Source: Duganella guangzhouensis (GTDB lineage: Bacteria > Pseudomonadota > Gammaproteobacteria > Burkholderiales > Burkholderiaceae_D). Taken from it: DNA of 64,000 nucleotides. The notes below the pieces were generated by a model. It saw only the letters and a list, made by a program, of their open reading frames with translations. It did no database searches and was not told the origin of the DNA. The DNA lies in assembly GCF_009674535.1 (NCBI RefSeq), contig NZ_WKJK01000002.1:1-64000 (forward strand). The letters run 5' to 3'. Both the position numbers and the translations under genes were made by a program. Positions 27,798 through 37,546 of this stretch are shown in pieces. Positions within the stretch are counted from its first letter, which is position 1, and every line of letters starts with the position of its first letter.

Positions 27798-29684
27798 TTA
27801 GCGGCCGGCGGCCGGGCGGACGAACAGCAGTTCGATTTCTTCCAGCGACTTGCCGCGCGTCTCGGGCAGGAAGAAGGCGGCGGTGATGAAGTACACCACG
27901 GTGCACAGCGTCCAGAACAAAAACATCACATGGAAGCCGAAATTGCCGACCAGGGGCAGGAAGGCGCCGGCGATCAAGGTGCCGGTGCCCTGGTTGATCA
28001 ACAGCGCCACGCCCATGCCGACCGAGCGGATGCGGGTCGGCATCAGCTCGGACAGCGCCAGCCAGACGCAGACGCCGGGACCGATCGAGAACGCGGCGAT
28101 GAAGCCGGCGATGCACAGCGCGGCCAGCGCCCCGGTCTGCGCACTGGGCGTCGGCCCGGCCGTGGCGCGCAGGATATGCAACGCCGGCAGCGTCGCCCCG
28201 GCCGCAGCCGGCGGCGGCGCGATCAGGATGTGCTGCGCCGCCAGCACGCGCCGCCCCGCCTCCAGCGCCGTGCGCGCCTCGGCCGGCAAGCCGGCGATCA
28301 ACTGCTGCGCCGCGTCCGCCGCTTCAGCCGGGCCGTGGCCACTCCAGGCCGCCTGCGCCTGACGCAACACAGCCTGCTGCTGCGGCGACAGGGTGTGCGC
28401 CACCTCGTCCGCCCGCACCAGCACCGCCAGCGACGCCTCGGTCGGCGTATACGCCTCCGCCACTTGCTGCCGCTCGCCATATTGATACAGAATGCTCAGT
28501 TGCACCGCACCCTGTCCGACCCAGCGCGCGTCGGCCAGATTGAAGTCCAGCCGGTTGCCGCTGACCTGCGCCGCCACCTGCGCCCGCACATCCACGCGCT
28601 GCGACTCGAAGCGGTAGAACAGCAGCGCCAGCAAGCACAGCGACACAATGATGCCGCCCGTGCCCAGCTTCAGCAGGAACACCCTGCCCTTGCGCTCGAC
28701 CAGCACAATCGCCACCACCGTCATCACCGAATTGAGGATCTTGATGACCGTGCCATAGCTGGCCGCCACCACCGGGTCCAGCCCGGCCTTCTGCAAAATG
28801 GTCGACATGAACTGCAGCATCGAATTGATGCCGGTCGCCTGATTGCAGCCGAGGATGATGCAGGCCAGGATAAACGGCAGCACATAGCGCCGCTCGGTCA
28901 GCATCTCGACCACGGCGGCGGCCGGCGCCAGCCGGGGCCGCGCACGTTCGGCCGCCAGCGCCGACGCCATCTCGGCCAGCTCGGCATCGCAGGCGGCGGC
29001 GGGACGCAGCCGCAGCAACGCCGTCCGCGCCAGCTCCGGCCGGCCACGCCGCAACAGCCAGCGCGGCAATTCCGCCACCAGCAGACAGCCCAGCAGGAAA
29101 GCCGCGCCCGGATACAGCACCGTCAGAAACATGCTGCGCCACGCAACATCGGCGGCCGCGATCACCTTGGCCTGATCGGCGCCAGCCGCCTGTATCGCCA
29201 GTTCGGCATTGCCGAGGTAGTGATTGCCGACAAACGCCGCCAGCACAATGCCGGCGGTCAGCATGAACTGGAACACCGCCACGCCGCGTCCACGCTGCTC
29301 GGCCGGCAGGCACTCGGCCAGATACAGCGGCACCACCACCGCGATCACGCCGCCGCTCATGCCCTGCAGCAGACGCCCCAGCAGCAGCGGCACGAACGAT
29401 TGCGACAGATAGATCACCGCCACGCTGCCAACAAACATCAGCGCGCTGATGACCATCATCGGCTTGCGGCCCAGCCAGTCGGCCAGCACGCCGGCCACCA
29501 CCGAGCCGAGAATGGAGCCGGCCAGCACCGCCGCCACCACCAGCGACAGCTGGCCCTCGCTCAAACTGGTGGCGCGGTTCAGATAGGGCAGCGCCGGATC
29601 GATGATGCCGATATCAATCCCGTACAACAGCCCGGCCAGGCCGCTGACCAGCGCCAGGAACCACTGATAAGTCTTGTGCGTCAT
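27798..29684 (-). CDS. Sugar-porter MFS transporter with a large periplasmic insertion
   Basis: 628 residues; typical sugar porters have 450-500. Family signatures are clear: ADWLGRKP in loop 2-3, a second RKG in loop 8-9, PETRGKSLEEIE at the C-terminus. I start at ATG 29684 (MTHKTYQWF). Between TM9 and TM10 (residues about 360-517) lies an extra hydrophilic, Ala/Gln-rich region of some 155 residues that topology places in the periplasm. It is the last gene of the TonB receptor-SMP30-GH20 unit and probably imports N-acetylglucosamine or chitooligosaccharide products released by GH20. Confidence 0.88.
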   Translation of the reverse strand: MTHKTYQWFLALVSGLAGLLYGIDIGIIDPALPYLNRATSLSEGQLSLVVAAVLAGSILGSVVAGVLADWLGRKPMMVISALMFVGSVAVIYLSQSFVPLLLGRLLQGMSGGVIAVVVPLYLAECLPAEQRGRGVAVFQFMLTAGIVLAAFVGNHYLGNAELAIQAAGADQAKVIAAADVAWRSMFLTVLYPGAAFLLGCLLVAELPRWLLRRGRPELARTALLRLRPAAACDAELAEMASALAAERARPRLAPAAAVVEMLTERRYVLPFILACIILGCNQATGINSMLQFMSTILQKAGLDPVVAASYGTVIKILNSVMTVVAIVLVERKGRVFLLKLGTGGIIVSLCLLALLFYRFESQRVDVRAQVAAQVSGNRLDFNLADARWVGQGAVQLSILYQYGERQQVAEAYTPTEASLAVLVRADEVAHTLSPQQQAVLRQAQAAWSGHGPAEAADAAQQLIAGLPAEARTALEAGRRVLAAQHILIAPPPAAAGATLPALHILRATAGPTPSAQTGALAALCIAGFIAAFSIGPGVCVWLALSELMPTRIRSVGMGVALLINQGTGTLIAGAFLPLVGNFGFHVMFLFWTLCTVVYFITAAFFLPETRGKSLEEIELLFVRPAAGR

Positions 29685-29694
29685 CAGTGTTCTT

Positions 29695-31392
29695 TCAACG
29701 CGGCCAGCGCGGACCATCGGCCGTGCGATAGTTCACGTCCTGCACCTCCAGCCGCTGCAAGGCCGGCGCCAGGCGCTGCTCGAATTGCGGGTAATCCTTG
29801 AGCGCTTTCGGCGTCCACAGATTCTCCGCCATCGCCAGCAGGCGCGGCCAGGCCATGTATTCGACGTGGCGGCCATCCGGCATATACTCGGTCCACAACT
29901 GTGCCTGGCTGCCCAGCACATGATGCGCCAGCTCCGGCGGCATCGCGGCCGGCACCGGCTCGTAGGCGTACACGCGCTGCAAAGTGGTAACCTGGCGCGC
30001 GCCCGGCGGTTCGCGGAAGCCCGGCGTGGCTGGATCGGCCTGGTAGTAATCGAAGTAGGTATCGCGCTCCGGCGTCATCACCACATCGTGGCCGGCCTGG
30101 GCAGCGTGCAAGCCGCCCTGCTCGCCACGCCAGCTCATCACCGTGGCGCCCTGCGCCAGCCCGCCTTCCAGAATCTCGTCCCAGCCGATCAGGCGCCGAC
30201 CATGCTGGGTCAGATAGACATCCATCTGGCCGATGATCCACGCTTGCAGCTGATGCAGCGCCGGGTGATCGGCCGGCTTGCCCTGCCCATCCTTGTAGTT
30301 CTGGATGTCGGCCAGCGTGGTCTCGGCCGGCACCAGCTTCAGCTGCTTCATGCGCGCCAGCGCGGCCGGCGAATGCGCCCATTCGGTCTTCGGACACTCA
30401 TCGCCGCCGACGTGGATGTACTGGCCGGGGAACAGCACCAGCACCTCCTCCAGCACCTGCTGCAGGAAGCGCACCGTGCTTTCCTCGGCATTGAACACTT
30501 CAGGAATCACACCCCAGTCGCGGCCCACGCCCAGCTTGCGCTCGGGCTGGTTGCCCAGCTCGGGATAAGCGGCAATCGCCGCGCGCGCATGGCCCGGCAT
30601 TTCGATTTCCGGCACCACCGTGATGTGACGGGCGGCGGCGTAGGCCACCACTTCGCGGATATCGTCCTGCGTGTAGAAGCCGCCATGCGGCTGGCCGTCG
30701 TAGCGCAGGCCGGGCGGATCGCCGGGGCGCGGCGTCAGCTGGGTTTCAGTGCGCCAGGCCCCCACCTGCGTCAGCAGCGGGAAGCGCTTGATCTCGATGC
30801 GCCAGCCCTGGTCATCGGTCAGGTGCCAGTGGAACACGTTCATCTTGCTTTGTGCCAGCAGTTCCAGATGCTTGAACAAAAACGTCTTCGGCATGAAGTG
30901 GCGCACCGTGTCCAGATGGCTGCCGCGCCAGCCGAAACGCGGCTGGTCTTCGATGCTCACCGCCGCCAGCGGCCAGTTGCGCTGCACCTTGGCCTTGCGG
31001 TAGATATCGGCCGGCAGCAGCTGGCGCAAGGTCTGCACGCCATAGAACAGACCGGCGCTGGTGGCGGCCGTGATGGTGACGCCGCGCGCATCGCTGCTCA
31101 GGCGGTAGCCCTCTTTGCCGAGCGCGCCCTGCTTGCCGTCCAGCCTGAGGCGGATGGCGTTGACGCCGTCCTTGCCGACGATGGGTAAATCATAGCCGGT
31201 GGCCGGGCGCAGGTAATCGCGCAGCATGGCTGCTTCCGCAAGCGCATCACCGCTGGCGACGATGCGGGTGGCCGCCGTCAGCGTGAATTCGCCGGCATTG
31301 CGCTGCATGTGCGCCGGGCGCGGCACCACCTCTTGCGCGCCCGCCGTTCCCATCAGACAAACCAAACACGACAGCAAAACTTGTAATCGCAT
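29695..31392 (-). CDS. Beta-N-acetylhexosaminidase (GH20)
   Basis: 565 residues from ATG 31392 (GGGGA upstream); a signal peptide ends near residue 19. An N-terminal GH20b-like domain (about 22-145) leads to the (beta/alpha)8 catalytic domain. The catalytic Asp331-Glu332 pair stands in HVGGDECPKTEW, with FHWHLTDDQGWR and PEIEMPGH conserved. It removes terminal GlcNAc from chitooligosaccharides, probably in the periplasm after TonB-dependent uptake. Ten bases upstream of the transporter gene. Confidence 0.95.
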   Translation of the reverse strand: MRLQVLLSCLVCLMGTAGAQEVVPRPAHMQRNAGEFTLTAATRIVASGDALAEAAMLRDYLRPATGYDLPIVGKDGVNAIRLRLDGKQGALGKEGYRLSSDARGVTITAATSAGLFYGVQTLRQLLPADIYRKAKVQRNWPLAAVSIEDQPRFGWRGSHLDTVRHFMPKTFLFKHLELLAQSKMNVFHWHLTDDQGWRIEIKRFPLLTQVGAWRTETQLTPRPGDPPGLRYDGQPHGGFYTQDDIREVVAYAAARHITVVPEIEMPGHARAAIAAYPELGNQPERKLGVGRDWGVIPEVFNAEESTVRFLQQVLEEVLVLFPGQYIHVGGDECPKTEWAHSPAALARMKQLKLVPAETTLADIQNYKDGQGKPADHPALHQLQAWIIGQMDVYLTQHGRRLIGWDEILEGGLAQGATVMSWRGEQGGLHAAQAGHDVVMTPERDTYFDYYQADPATPGFREPPGARQVTTLQRVYAYEPVPAAMPPELAHHVLGSQAQLWTEYMPDGRHVEYMAWPRLLAMAENLWTPKALKDYPQFEQRLAPALQRLEVQDVNYRTADGPRWPR

Positions 31393-31418
31393 ACGTCCCC
31401 TCGAATTATTGGATTGAA

Positions 31419-32312
31419 TTAACGCAGCCGCTGCCACTCCAGCCCCGGCCGGTCGACGCGGAATTGCAGCAGCCTGCCATGCTCGACCTCGGTCACATAG
31501 GCGGTGCGGCCATCCGGCCCGCCAAAGCAGATATTGCTCGGCCTGGCGCCCGGCAGCCGGATTTCGCGCAGCAGCTTGCCCGCCGGCGACAGCTTGACCA
31601 CCGAGCCCTTGCCATGCCGCGTCACGTACAGATTGCCGTCGACATCCACCCGCATGCCGTCCATGCCGAAATCGGCAAAGCGCCGCAGCAGCCGCTTGTC
31701 CGCCAGCGAGCCGTCGGCCTGGATGGTGAACGCCCAGATAGTCCGCTGCACGCTCTCGTTGACATACAAGGTGCGGCCGTCCGGACTGACCTCGATGCCA
31801 TTGGCCGTGCCCATGCCATCCGCCGCCAGCGTCACCGTGCCATCGCGGTCGATGCGCCACACGCGGCCGCTGTTGTGCTCCCAGTCCGGATCGCTGGCGT
31901 ACAGCACGCCGTCGGCGGTGATGGCGATATCGTTCGGCTGCGTCATGCCGGCTTCATGCGCGAACGGCAGCGCCGCGTTGCCGCCCGGCGCGACGCGCAA
32001 AATATTGTGGCCGACATAGTCCGCCACATACAGCGTGCCGTCGCGGCCGAAGCGCAGGCCGTTGGCCACCGATTCGCCCGGCAGCGCCAGCAGCTCGCGC
32101 GCCACGCCCTGCGGCGTCACCACGCCGATGGTTTGCTGGCGGCCGAAATTGACGGCGTAGATATTGCCGGCGGCATCCACCGCCGGCCCCTCGATGCCGG
32201 GCGTGAAGCTGTGCGCGGCCGTCAATGGCACGGCTCTGAACAGCACTTCGGCGACGGCCGGCATGGACATGGCCAGGCCGGCAAACAGCAAGGAAAGAAT
32301 AGGTGATCGCAT
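31419..32312 (-). CDS. Secreted SMP-30/gluconolactonase-like beta-propeller
   Basis: 297 residues from ATG 32312, signal peptide to about residue 23. A six-bladed propeller pattern follows (GIEGPAVDAAGNIYAVNF, NGLRFGRDGTLYVADY, ANGIEVSPDGRTLYVNES, DGMRVDVDGNLYVTR). The SMP-30 family binds Ca2+ and opens sugar lactones; here the substrate is unknown but the operon suggests an oxidised amino-sugar or a periplasmic sugar-binding role. Lies between the TonB receptor and GH20 genes with gaps of 40 and 26 bases. Confidence 0.85.
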   Translation of the reverse strand: MRSPILSLLFAGLAMSMPAVAEVLFRAVPLTAAHSFTPGIEGPAVDAAGNIYAVNFGRQQTIGVVTPQGVARELLALPGESVANGLRFGRDGTLYVADYVGHNILRVAPGGNAALPFAHEAGMTQPNDIAITADGVLYASDPDWEHNSGRVWRIDRDGTVTLAADGMGTANGIEVSPDGRTLYVNESVQRTIWAFTIQADGSLADKRLLRRFADFGMDGMRVDVDGNLYVTRHGKGSVVKLSPAGKLLREIRLPGARPSNICFGGPDGRTAYVTEVEHGRLLQFRVDRPGLEWQRLR

Positions 32313-32352
32313 GCTCGCTATCCTAACCCAGCCGTGAAGGTTCGCCACGCTT

Positions 32353-35013
32353 TTACCATTCCGTTCCCAGGCGGATGCCGAACATGCGCGGATCGTTGTA
32401 CGAGGCCACGGTGAAGGTCTGCTGCGGACCGCCGATGCCGGCCCAGGTCTTGGCCCGCACATCGCCCAGGTTGCGCACGTACAGTTCGGCATGCCACGGC
32501 AACTTGGCGCCTGACGGCGTGCTCAAACGCAGCGAGGCATCGACCTGGCTGTAGGCGCGCTGCGCGTCGGACAGGTGCGGCGCGTCCAGATTACGCAGCG
32601 AGAAATACATCTTGTCCTGCCAGCGCGCCTGGATCCACGGCGTCAGCGCCCAGCCGTTGGCGAAGTAAAAGTCCTGCGAGAAGCTGATATTCAGCGTACG
32701 CGGCGGTGCGTACGGCAGATGGTTGCCGACCACGTTGTACGGCCGCAGCTGCGCCAGCGCCGTATCGCTGCCGTTGTAGTAATCCGGGCACGGCGTCACG
32801 CCCTGCGCGGCGCGCGCGGTACAGCCGATGTCATCGCTGTAGGTCTTGTAATCGGCGATCTTCGCGCTCAGCAACGAGGCCGAATACGAGAAGCGGCCAT
32901 CACGCCACGGCCGGTACTGCCCTTCCAGTTCCAGCCCCTTGATATCGGCGCGGCCGACGTTCTGGGTCGACCACCAGCTGATGACCGCATCGCAGCCCGG
33001 ATGGTCGGCGTCGCATACGCGGGCGGAGCGGCCCACCGTGTGCTGGCCGGTCACCTGCATATCCTTGTAGCGGCTGTAGAACACCGTGGCCGACAGGGTC
33101 AGGCGGTCATCCAGCATTTTGCCCTTGTAACCGAATTCCAGGTTGGTGACGGTTTCCGGCTTGTACGGCAGGAAGGAGTATTGCGGGCCGGCCGGGCCGG
33201 TGGCGCAGTTGTACGGATTGCCGTTGGCGTCCAGCTCGGAGCCGCACAGATTGAAGCGGTCGTTGAAGCCGCCAGCCTTGTAGCCGGTCGACAGCGAGGC
33301 GTACAGCATGTTGCGCGAATCCGGCTGCCAGGTCAGGCCGAGGCGGCCGGTGGTCTTGCTCCACGATTCCGCGTGGTCGCTGATCAGCGAGGCGTTGGGG
33401 AAGGCACTGCTGCCATAATAAGCGCCCATGCCCGGTTTCAGCAGGCTGGAGTTGACGCCGGTGTAGCCCGGCGTGCCGGGACCGCCCGGATCGAGGATGC
33501 CGTTGAAGTAATCGGTGCCGTAGGATTCCCAGAACTGGCCGTTCTTGTCGGAGCGCGAGTCGCGGCTGAAGCGCACGCCGGCGGTGAAGTTCCAGGTCGG
33601 CACGAACTGCCAGTCGGCCTGCGCGAACGCGGCCTTGGATTCCGATTCACGGTCCGGCTGGTGATAGAAGTTGGAATACGGATAACCGTTCGGTCCCTGG
33701 TTGAGGAAATCCTGGCCGTAATCCAGGCTGTTCTTTTCCTTCATGTAGAACAGGCCGCTGACATAGCGCCAGTTGCCGAAGTTCTGCCGCAGTTGCAGCT
33801 CGTGCACGTCGGACGCGAATTTCGAGCCCAGCGTGTAAGTGGCGTTGTCCACCACCGGCCAGTGATCGCCGCCGGCCGCAGCGGTGGCGTCGACATCGGC
33901 TTCGATCGGCTGGTAGCCGCCATCGCTATCCTGCTGCTGGGAGCGGCGCTGCACCGCGTGCGCGTAGCTGTATTCAATGTCGGTTTGCTGGTTGACGTTC
34001 CACACCAGGTTGGAGCGTAGCGTACGGATCGACATGTCGGTGATGCCCGGCACGTTGATCGACACGCTGTACTTGCCGCCGGTGCAGGCATACGGCGTGC
34101 CGGCCGCCTGCGCGCAATCCTTCATGGCGATGTCGCCGGCATCGTTGTTCTGGAAATTCTCGTAGGCCACCAGCCATTGCAGGTCCTTGGTGACTTTCCA
34201 CAGGCCCGACAGGCGCGCCGCCCACTGGTTGCGGTTGGTGTAGTAATCGCTCTTGCCAACGGCGGTGTTGTGGCGCTGGTCGGTATCCGGAATGCCATCC
34301 GCCACGAAGCCTTTGGATGGCATGTTGACGTCGTACTTGTCCTGCGTCTGGTTGATCCAGCCGTCGCGCTTGACACCGCTGGCGGTGAAGCGCAGCGCGA
34401 AGTTATCGGTCACCGGAATGTTCTGCACGATCGACAATTGACGCTGGTTGTAATTGCCCAGGTCCAGCTCGACATTGCCTTCCTTGCTGCCGATCACCGG
34501 CTTGTTCGGAATGATGTTGATGCTGCCGCCGGTCGAGTTACGACCGAACAGCGTGCCTTGCGGGCCGCGCAAAATCTCCAGGTGGTCCAGGTCGAACAGC
34601 AGCGCCAGCGCGCCCTGCGGACGCGGCGAATAAATGCCGGCCACGTGCAGGCCCACCGCCGGGTTGCCGATTTCGGTGAAGTCGGAATTCGACACGCCAC
34701 GAATCGCGATCTGCACGCCCGAGCTGCCATCGACCGCGCCGCCCAGCTGCAAGTTCGGCACCTCGCCGGTCAGCGCCTTGATGTTGACCGCGCCCTGGCG
34801 CGTCAATTCTTCCTGGGTGATGGCCGTCACCGCCACCGGTGTCTTCAGCAGCGAAGTGCTGTAGCGGGTCGCGGTCACCATCACTTCCTGGATGCCGTCG
34901 GCGTTTGGCTTGCCATCGGCCTGTTCTTGCGCCAGCGCGCTGCCGGCCAGCACGGCCAGCGCGCCCGCAACTGCCGAGCTAATAAGAGTCTTACTGCGGT
35001 TCGATTGAAACAT
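32353..35013 (-). CDS. TonB-dependent receptor (probable chitooligosaccharide uptake)
   Basis: 886 residues from ATG 35013, which has GAGGAAAG before it. Signal peptide (to about residue 28), plug domain (about 45-165, with VMVTATRYS at the TonB-box region and LRGPQGTLFGRNSTGGSINII) and a 22-strand barrel ending in an aromatic RLGTEW. Iron receptors and carbohydrate receptors share this fold; the operon with GH20, SMP-30 and a sugar MFS argues for a carbohydrate ligand. Upstream (35176-35261) lie the GTAA-N6-GTAA elements. Confidence 0.92.
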   Translation of the reverse strand: MFQSNRSKTLISSAVAGALAVLAGSALAQEQADGKPNADGIQEVMVTATRYSTSLLKTPVAVTAITQEELTRQGAVNIKALTGEVPNLQLGGAVDGSSGVQIAIRGVSNSDFTEIGNPAVGLHVAGIYSPRPQGALALLFDLDHLEILRGPQGTLFGRNSTGGSINIIPNKPVIGSKEGNVELDLGNYNQRQLSIVQNIPVTDNFALRFTASGVKRDGWINQTQDKYDVNMPSKGFVADGIPDTDQRHNTAVGKSDYYTNRNQWAARLSGLWKVTKDLQWLVAYENFQNNDAGDIAMKDCAQAAGTPYACTGGKYSVSINVPGITDMSIRTLRSNLVWNVNQQTDIEYSYAHAVQRRSQQQDSDGGYQPIEADVDATAAAGGDHWPVVDNATYTLGSKFASDVHELQLRQNFGNWRYVSGLFYMKEKNSLDYGQDFLNQGPNGYPYSNFYHQPDRESESKAAFAQADWQFVPTWNFTAGVRFSRDSRSDKNGQFWESYGTDYFNGILDPGGPGTPGYTGVNSSLLKPGMGAYYGSSAFPNASLISDHAESWSKTTGRLGLTWQPDSRNMLYASLSTGYKAGGFNDRFNLCGSELDANGNPYNCATGPAGPQYSFLPYKPETVTNLEFGYKGKMLDDRLTLSATVFYSRYKDMQVTGQHTVGRSARVCDADHPGCDAVISWWSTQNVGRADIKGLELEGQYRPWRDGRFSYSASLLSAKIADYKTYSDDIGCTARAAQGVTPCPDYYNGSDTALAQLRPYNVVGNHLPYAPPRTLNISFSQDFYFANGWALTPWIQARWQDKMYFSLRNLDAPHLSDAQRAYSQVDASLRLSTPSGAKLPWHAELYVRNLGDVRAKTWAGIGGPQQTFTVASYNDPRMFGIRLGTEW

Positions 35014-35175
35014 GCTCTTTCCTCTAGTTTGATTTGAATGCTTACCCACGGCGCGGTGGCCTGTTTTCAACAGTAACATTGGCATTGACGCCAGACCAGA
35101 TTAAGACCACTTTGCACAAAACATTCATAAGCTTCTGAATTTATTGATTATTTTTTTAGCCCACCCATACCGCGC

Positions 35176-35261
35176 TTACACTTCCTTACGCAGGCTTTTG
35201 CCGTGCCTGTGGTGCTGCCGGATTCGCTTAGAAAATCATGCAAATCCTTACAATTCATTAC
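35176..35261 (-). promoter_or_regulatory. Proposed response-regulator sites A (TonB receptor unit)
   Basis: Two direct-repeat elements in the TonB receptor upstream region, read on the minus strand as GTAA-N6-GTAA: 35189-35176 (GTAAGGAAGTGTAA) and 35261-35248 (GTAATGAATTGTAA), 72 bp apart. The distal one overlaps the stop codon of the degenerate GH18 gene. The same layout occurs upstream of two other units in this locus. Confidence 0.55.
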
Positions 35262-36262
35262 AGAGCCGTGTGCCCCGGCTGCAACACCAGCGGGCCGATC
35301 TTGCGGGCGAAGGGCCAGCCCTGGCGTTCGTCGGTATCCAGTTCCCAGTTGAAGGCGCCGCGCAGATCGGGGTGGCGGCGCTGCACTGCGCGCCAGGTGG
35401 CGGCCGCCTGCGCATCGCTCATGAAATTGGCGGCGCTGTTGATGCCGAAGCCGACCACCACATGCGACGCGCCCAGCAGCGCCACCCACTGGTCGACGTT
35501 GGCGATCACGTAATCGGGATCGGCCAGGTTGGGGCCGTCGTAGTACTGCGGCGCCGCGTAGTCGAGCGCGCCGGCACGCAGCATGTCGAGGCAGAAGCGC
35601 TGGTCGACGCTGTTCCACGGCGCCGGCGGCGCGCTGATGATGAAGCCGGGGAACAGGCGTTTGAGTTCGAGGCTGATCCAGATCATCTCGGCCGTGTCCG
35701 GGCGCTGCGCGGCCTGGAAGGTGTTCCAGTCCAGGCCATCGAAGCCGCCGAATTGCCGGTACAGCGCGACGATGCTGGCGATGAAGGCGCGCGACTTGGC
35801 GCGGTTGGGGAAGCTCATGCCGTTGCCATCGCCGCCGACCGACAGGATCACCTTGCGGCCCTGCACCTTGCGTGCGTATTGCAGGTCGTCGTTGAAGTGG
35901 CTGGCGGCACCACGACCGTCACCCGGCGGCGTCCAGTAAACCGCGCCGGTGGTGCCGGGAGGGCCGCCGACCGGGCGCGCCGCGAACAGGTAGACCACGC
36001 CGTAATGCGGATCAAGGTCGCGCAGCCGTGCCGGCGCGGTGTACCAAGCCGGATAGTAGCCCGCCAGTATCCGTGCCGGCGCGCCGCCCGCCGCTGGCTG
36101 GCCGATGCCGAGCAGCGACAGCAGGCCCGTGCCACCGGCAGCGCCAGCGGAACCGGAGAACAGTCCCGCAGCGTCAGGCACGCCGCTGGCAGCCACGCCG
36201 CCCAGCGTTGCCACGGCGACGACCAGCAGCGCGGCGACCGCGCCGGGCAGGCGCAGCTTCAC
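35258..36262 (-). CDS. Degenerate GH18 protein (chitinase-like, catalytic residues lost)
   Basis: 334 residues. An N-terminal membrane anchor or signal (about 5-26) and a Gly/Ala-rich linker precede a GH18-type barrel (about 65-325) with GYYPAWYT, VILSVGGDGNG and FDGLDW. The catalytic motif DxxDxDxE reads D175-G-L-D178-W-N180-T-F182: the third Asp is Asn and the proton-donor Glu is Phe. Hydrolysis is therefore unlikely; a chi-lectin or sugar-sensing role is possible. It overlaps the active GH18 gene by 4 bases (ATGA) and its stop lies inside regulatory element A. Confidence 0.82.
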   Translation of the reverse strand: MKLRLPGAVAALLVVAVATLGGVAASGVPDAAGLFSGSAGAAGGTGLLSLLGIGQPAAGGAPARILAGYYPAWYTAPARLRDLDPHYGVVYLFAARPVGGPPGTTGAVYWTPPGDGRGAASHFNDDLQYARKVQGRKVILSVGGDGNGMSFPNRAKSRAFIASIVALYRQFGGFDGLDWNTFQAAQRPDTAEMIWISLELKRLFPGFIISAPPAPWNSVDQRFCLDMLRAGALDYAAPQYYDGPNLADPDYVIANVDQWVALLGASHVVVGFGINSAANFMSDAQAAATWRAVQRRHPDLRGAFNWELDTDERQGWPFARKIGPLVLQPGHTAL

Positions 36263-37539
36263 GGCGCGCGCCGCACGTCCAGCATGGCGCGCGACAGCGA
36301 GAACGCGGCATCATCCTGATCCAGCGCCCACGACATCATGCCGGCCAGCCCACGCGTGCGCACGTACTCCGCCTTGTCGCGGATCACGCGCGGATCGTCG
36401 TAGGTCCAGAAAGTGCCGTTATCGAAGGTCCACAACTGCCGCGTCAGCGGATGGTAGAACGGTGTCAGCTTTTTGGCGGCGATGGTCGCGTACTGTTCGG
36501 CGCCCTCCTCGAAGCCGTGCGCCGGCCCGGTGGCGGGCTGGTACAAGCCATTGTTGGACGCGCCCACGCCACGCCAGCCGCGCGCATAAAACGGCACGCC
36601 CACCACGATCTTGTTAGCAGGCACACCCGCCTTGATGAAGCGCTGCACGCCGCTGTCGACGCTGCGCGGGCTGGCGTCGCCGCTGGCCGGATCGCTGTAC
36701 AGATTGGACTGGAAGCCGGTCGGTCCCTTGGCGCTCCAGGCGCCGTGGAAGTCGTAGGTCATCAGGTTAATCCAGTCCAGCGAACGGCTGTAGGCCGCCG
36801 GATCGGTGTACTGCATCTTTTCATCGGTGCTGTTGACGGCCGACGTTAGCAGGTAGTGCTTGCCGCCGCCCAGCGCATCCAGCTGGCGGCGGAATTCTTC
36901 CAGCAGCAAGGTCAGGTTGGCCTTGTCGCCCGGTCCCGGATGTTCCCAGTCGAGGTCGATGCCATCGAACACGCCTGCTGCCGCGCCGGGGCCGCCATGC
37001 CCATCCAGCAGCGGCAGATTCCCGCGCAGGTACAGGTCGATGCACGACGCCACCAGCGCCTTGCGCGAAGCCGCCGTCGCCGCCCCTGCCGAGAACCAGC
37101 GCGACCACTCGCCGCCGCCCAACGCCACCAGCACCTTCAGCTGCGGATGGCGCTTCTTCAATTGCGCCAGTTGATGGAAGTTGCCCGCCAGTGGCTGGCC
37201 GGCGCGGTCGGCGCTGCCGTCCACCGACTCATCGGCGGCAAAGCGGCGCGCGTAATCGTAGGTCGCGTACATGCCGGCGCCCTGCCCCGCATCCGGCGCG
37301 TCGCGGCCGCTGTCGCAGCGGTAGCCGCCGTCCGGCATCTTGTAGACGTTTTCAAACGCGTACACCAGATAAGTGAAACCGGCCGCCGCGCCCGACTGGT
37401 CGAACTGCTTGAGCCGGAATTCCTTTTCCACACTCCACGCGGTGAAGTAGGAGCCGACCTGGCCCTCCGCCGCAACCGCGCCGCCGGCCGCCGTCAACAG
37501 GGCCGCAGCGGCGGCCCAGCAGGATAAACGTGTACGCAT
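36259..37539 (-). CDS. Chitinase (GH18)
   Basis: 426 residues, signal peptide to about residue 24, then a single GH18 barrel. The catalytic signature is intact: D192-G-I-D195-L-D197-W-E199. GGGEWS and MTYDFHGAW (with the Tyr/Asp sugar-binding residues) also match, and an insertion domain with a FEEGAEQYATIA segment is present. No separate chitin-binding module is seen. It would cut chitin or chitooligosaccharides outside the cell or in the periplasm, feeding GH20. Confidence 0.92.
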   Translation of the reverse strand: MRTRLSCWAAAAALLTAAGGAVAAEGQVGSYFTAWSVEKEFRLKQFDQSGAAAGFTYLVYAFENVYKMPDGGYRCDSGRDAPDAGQGAGMYATYDYARRFAADESVDGSADRAGQPLAGNFHQLAQLKKRHPQLKVLVALGGGEWSRWFSAGAATAASRKALVASCIDLYLRGNLPLLDGHGGPGAAAGVFDGIDLDWEHPGPGDKANLTLLLEEFRRQLDALGGGKHYLLTSAVNSTDEKMQYTDPAAYSRSLDWINLMTYDFHGAWSAKGPTGFQSNLYSDPASGDASPRSVDSGVQRFIKAGVPANKIVVGVPFYARGWRGVGASNNGLYQPATGPAHGFEEGAEQYATIAAKKLTPFYHPLTRQLWTFDNGTFWTYDDPRVIRDKAEYVRTRGLAGMMSWALDQDDAAFSLSRAMLDVRRAP

Positions 37540-37546
37540 ATGATCC

